Positions 4,938-5,897 of a DNA stretch of 5,897 nt are shown here, piece after piece. Position numbers and translations under genes: made by a program. Under the pieces are notes generated by a model. That model did not search any database. It worked only from the letters and a program-made list of their open reading frames with translations, and was not told where the DNA came from. Origin of the DNA: Thermoplasmata archaeon (lineage in GTDB: Archaea; Thermoplasmatota; Thermoplasmata; WALJ01). The stretch spans positions 1 to 5,897 of the forward strand of contig WALJ01000169.1 in the NCBI GenBank assembly GCA_015522885.1, read 5' to 3'. The number at the start of each line of letters is the position of its first letter. The stretch's first letter is position 1.

Positions 4938-5897
4938 ATGTCTGAAAATCTTGAAAAATGTAAGAAAATAAGATCGGAAGCCAAGAATATCTGGGGAAAT
5001 TATCAGGTCAGGGACCTGGAAAGGAGAGATTTCGAGAAACTTCTGGAGATATACAACAAGGTTTCGAGAGATAGAGATGACTTCGAGGACCTCTGCATGT
5101 CCTGCGATATGCCCTGCAGCCAGCAGACCAAAGAAAGGAGAAGAGGAATTTTCGACGGAGCGAAGTTGAAGTTAGTGCTGGCGATATTGAACAGATATGC
5201 GAAGTTCTCCCAAGAGTACCCGGAGGATGCAAAGGAATACGAATACATAATAAAAGACATCAGAAGAACATTCTCCGAAGGAACGGTTGCTGCGATGAGG
5301 GATTTTGAAAGGTTCTCCGAGTTCGACAGATACAACCTGACAGCGGAGGAGATTGCCGACCAGATAAGGAAGAAAGGAGAACTCTATTCGCTCATAAAAG
5401 AGGCTGTGGAAAAGCAGTATTCCTATCTCAGCTCACTGAGGAGTACGTGGAAGAATAATACTGATGTAAGCAATTCTATAATAACTGCGCTGGAAGAGAA
5501 ATACAAAAATAGGTTCTCGAAGGTCGTGGATGGAATAATACTGTGGTTGAAATCCAATCCGACAGCACTGGTCGAGATATTCAGAGAATATGAAGAGGCA
5601 TTACTCGAGTCCAGAAATCTGCGAAATGAAGCGGAGAAACTTGAAAGAGATGTGGAAAACGAGGCTCCCACCATAGAAGAAAGGACGGCGGAAATAGAAA
5701 AAGAGAAAGATATGCTTGAGGAGAGAATGGCCGAACTGGAGCGCCAGCTTATGGAGGAGAAAGGGGAGAAAAAAGCACTTGAAATGCAGGTCTCCGTTAT
5801 GAAACAGGAAAGAGACCGTATGGAAGAACAGTTGAAAGACATATATTCGAGATGGGACTCGAAATTCGATATATTGGAGAAAAAGAAGAAAGAGTTG
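4938..5897 (+). CDS. Coiled-coil protein with CxxCxxxC cluster, 3'-truncated
   Basis: The frame opens at ATG 4938 and stays open for 320 codons to the window edge. GGTGA at 4929-4933, overlapping the stop of the previous gene, is 4 bases upstream, so this is a tightly coupled second gene. Residues 1-50 are charged helix. C53-x2-C56-x3-C60 (LCMSCDMPC) with Cys8 could bind zinc or an iron-sulfur cluster; the spacing is the reverse of the radical-SAM CxxxCxxC. Residues 70-215 are predicted helical with some hydrophobic stretches (KLKLVLAIL, VVDGIILWL) too short and mixed to be convincing membrane spans. From about 216 to the end there is a long heptad-rich coiled coil dominated by Glu, Lys, Met and Arg. 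The family is unrecognised, and a C-terminal catalytic domain could lie beyond the window. A structural, tethering or sensor role would fit the coiled coil but is inference. Confidence 0.85.
   Translation, partial: MSENLEKCKKIRSEAKNIWGNYQVRDLERRDFEKLLEIYNKVSRDRDDFEDLCMSCDMPCSQQTKERRRGIFDGAKLKLVLAILNRYAKFSQEYPEDAKEYEYIIKDIRRTFSEGTVAAMRDFERFSEFDRYNLTAEEIADQIRKKGELYSLIKEAVEKQYSYLSSLRSTWKNNTDVSNSIITALEEKYKNRFSKVVDGIILWLKSNPTALVEIFREYEEALLESRNLRNEAEKLERDVENEAPTIEERTAEIEKEKDMLEERMAELERQLMEEKGEKKALEMQVSVMKQERDRMEEQLKDIYSRWDSKFDILEKKKKEL

Noticed and set aside
4427..4984. Long minus-strand frame opposite the Cas2-like gene, 185 codons
   Set aside because: It is antisense to a gene with a clear promoter and fold, and its translation is rich in Phe, Tyr, Ser and Leu, typical of the complement of a Lys/Glu-rich gene.
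5003..5842. Minus-strand frames with Ser/Phe-rich products
   Set aside because: They are complements of the coiled-coil gene, whose plus-strand frame is open for all 320 codons, has a ribosome site and shows a coherent heptad pattern.

Overview
The window looks archaeal. Several genes start on or within a few bases of the predicted transcription start, about 25-30 bp downstream of an AT-rich TATA-like box (antitoxin at 1297, GTPase-like gene at 3591, Cas2-like gene at 4421). Genes inside operons instead have GGTGA or GGAGG ribosome binding sites. Transcript ends are marked by T-runs, and AGA/AGG arginine and ATA isoleucine codons dominate. The coiled-coil style of the small protein at 3775-3951 resembles euryarchaeal, especially Thermoplasmata-type, proteins. 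The lineage is an inference and is held loosely.

Layout: (1) 1-855, the 3' part of an enolase-superfamily dipeptide epimerase gene on +, followed by a possible terminator. (2) 865-1297, a RelE-type toxin and its antitoxin on -, overlapping by 11 bp. (3) 1298-1714, a 417-bp gene-free stretch holding a structured RNA-like element (R1, sense +) and T-runs ending the next operon. (4) 1715-3591 on -, a two-gene operon with a GTGA overlap: a GTPase-like protein with degenerate motifs, then an unrecognised 410-aa protein with a probable beta-sandwich. (5) 3775-3951 on -, a 58-aa charged, helical protein. (6) 3952-4420, a 469-bp gene-free stretch holding a second, diverged copy of the RNA-like element (R2, sense -), a T-rich terminator and the promoter of the next operon. 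(7) 4421-5897 on +, a 170-aa protein whose N-terminus resembles the Cas2/VapD ferredoxin fold, then a long coiled-coil protein with a CxxCxxxC cluster that runs off the window.

The most notable feature is the R1/R2 pair. The two elements lie in opposite orientation about 2.5 kb apart, flank the GTPase-like operon and the 58-aa gene, share near-identical single-strand blocks, and keep the same series of hairpins. Stem differences are mostly compensatory: a C-G to U-A change, a G-C to A-U change, two G-U wobbles, and a terminal hairpin whose sequence is entirely different but still pairs. This is the pattern of a conserved RNA rather than of a protein gene or plain repeat, and I do not recognise the family.

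How the parts act together is inference. One reading is an accessory island in which a regulatory GTPase, its partner, two related structured RNAs, a Cas2-like protein and a coiled-coil protein form one uncharacterised system beside a toxin-antitoxin pair. The alternative is that the RNA-like elements are dispersed genomic repeats that happen to sit in the two large intergenic gaps.
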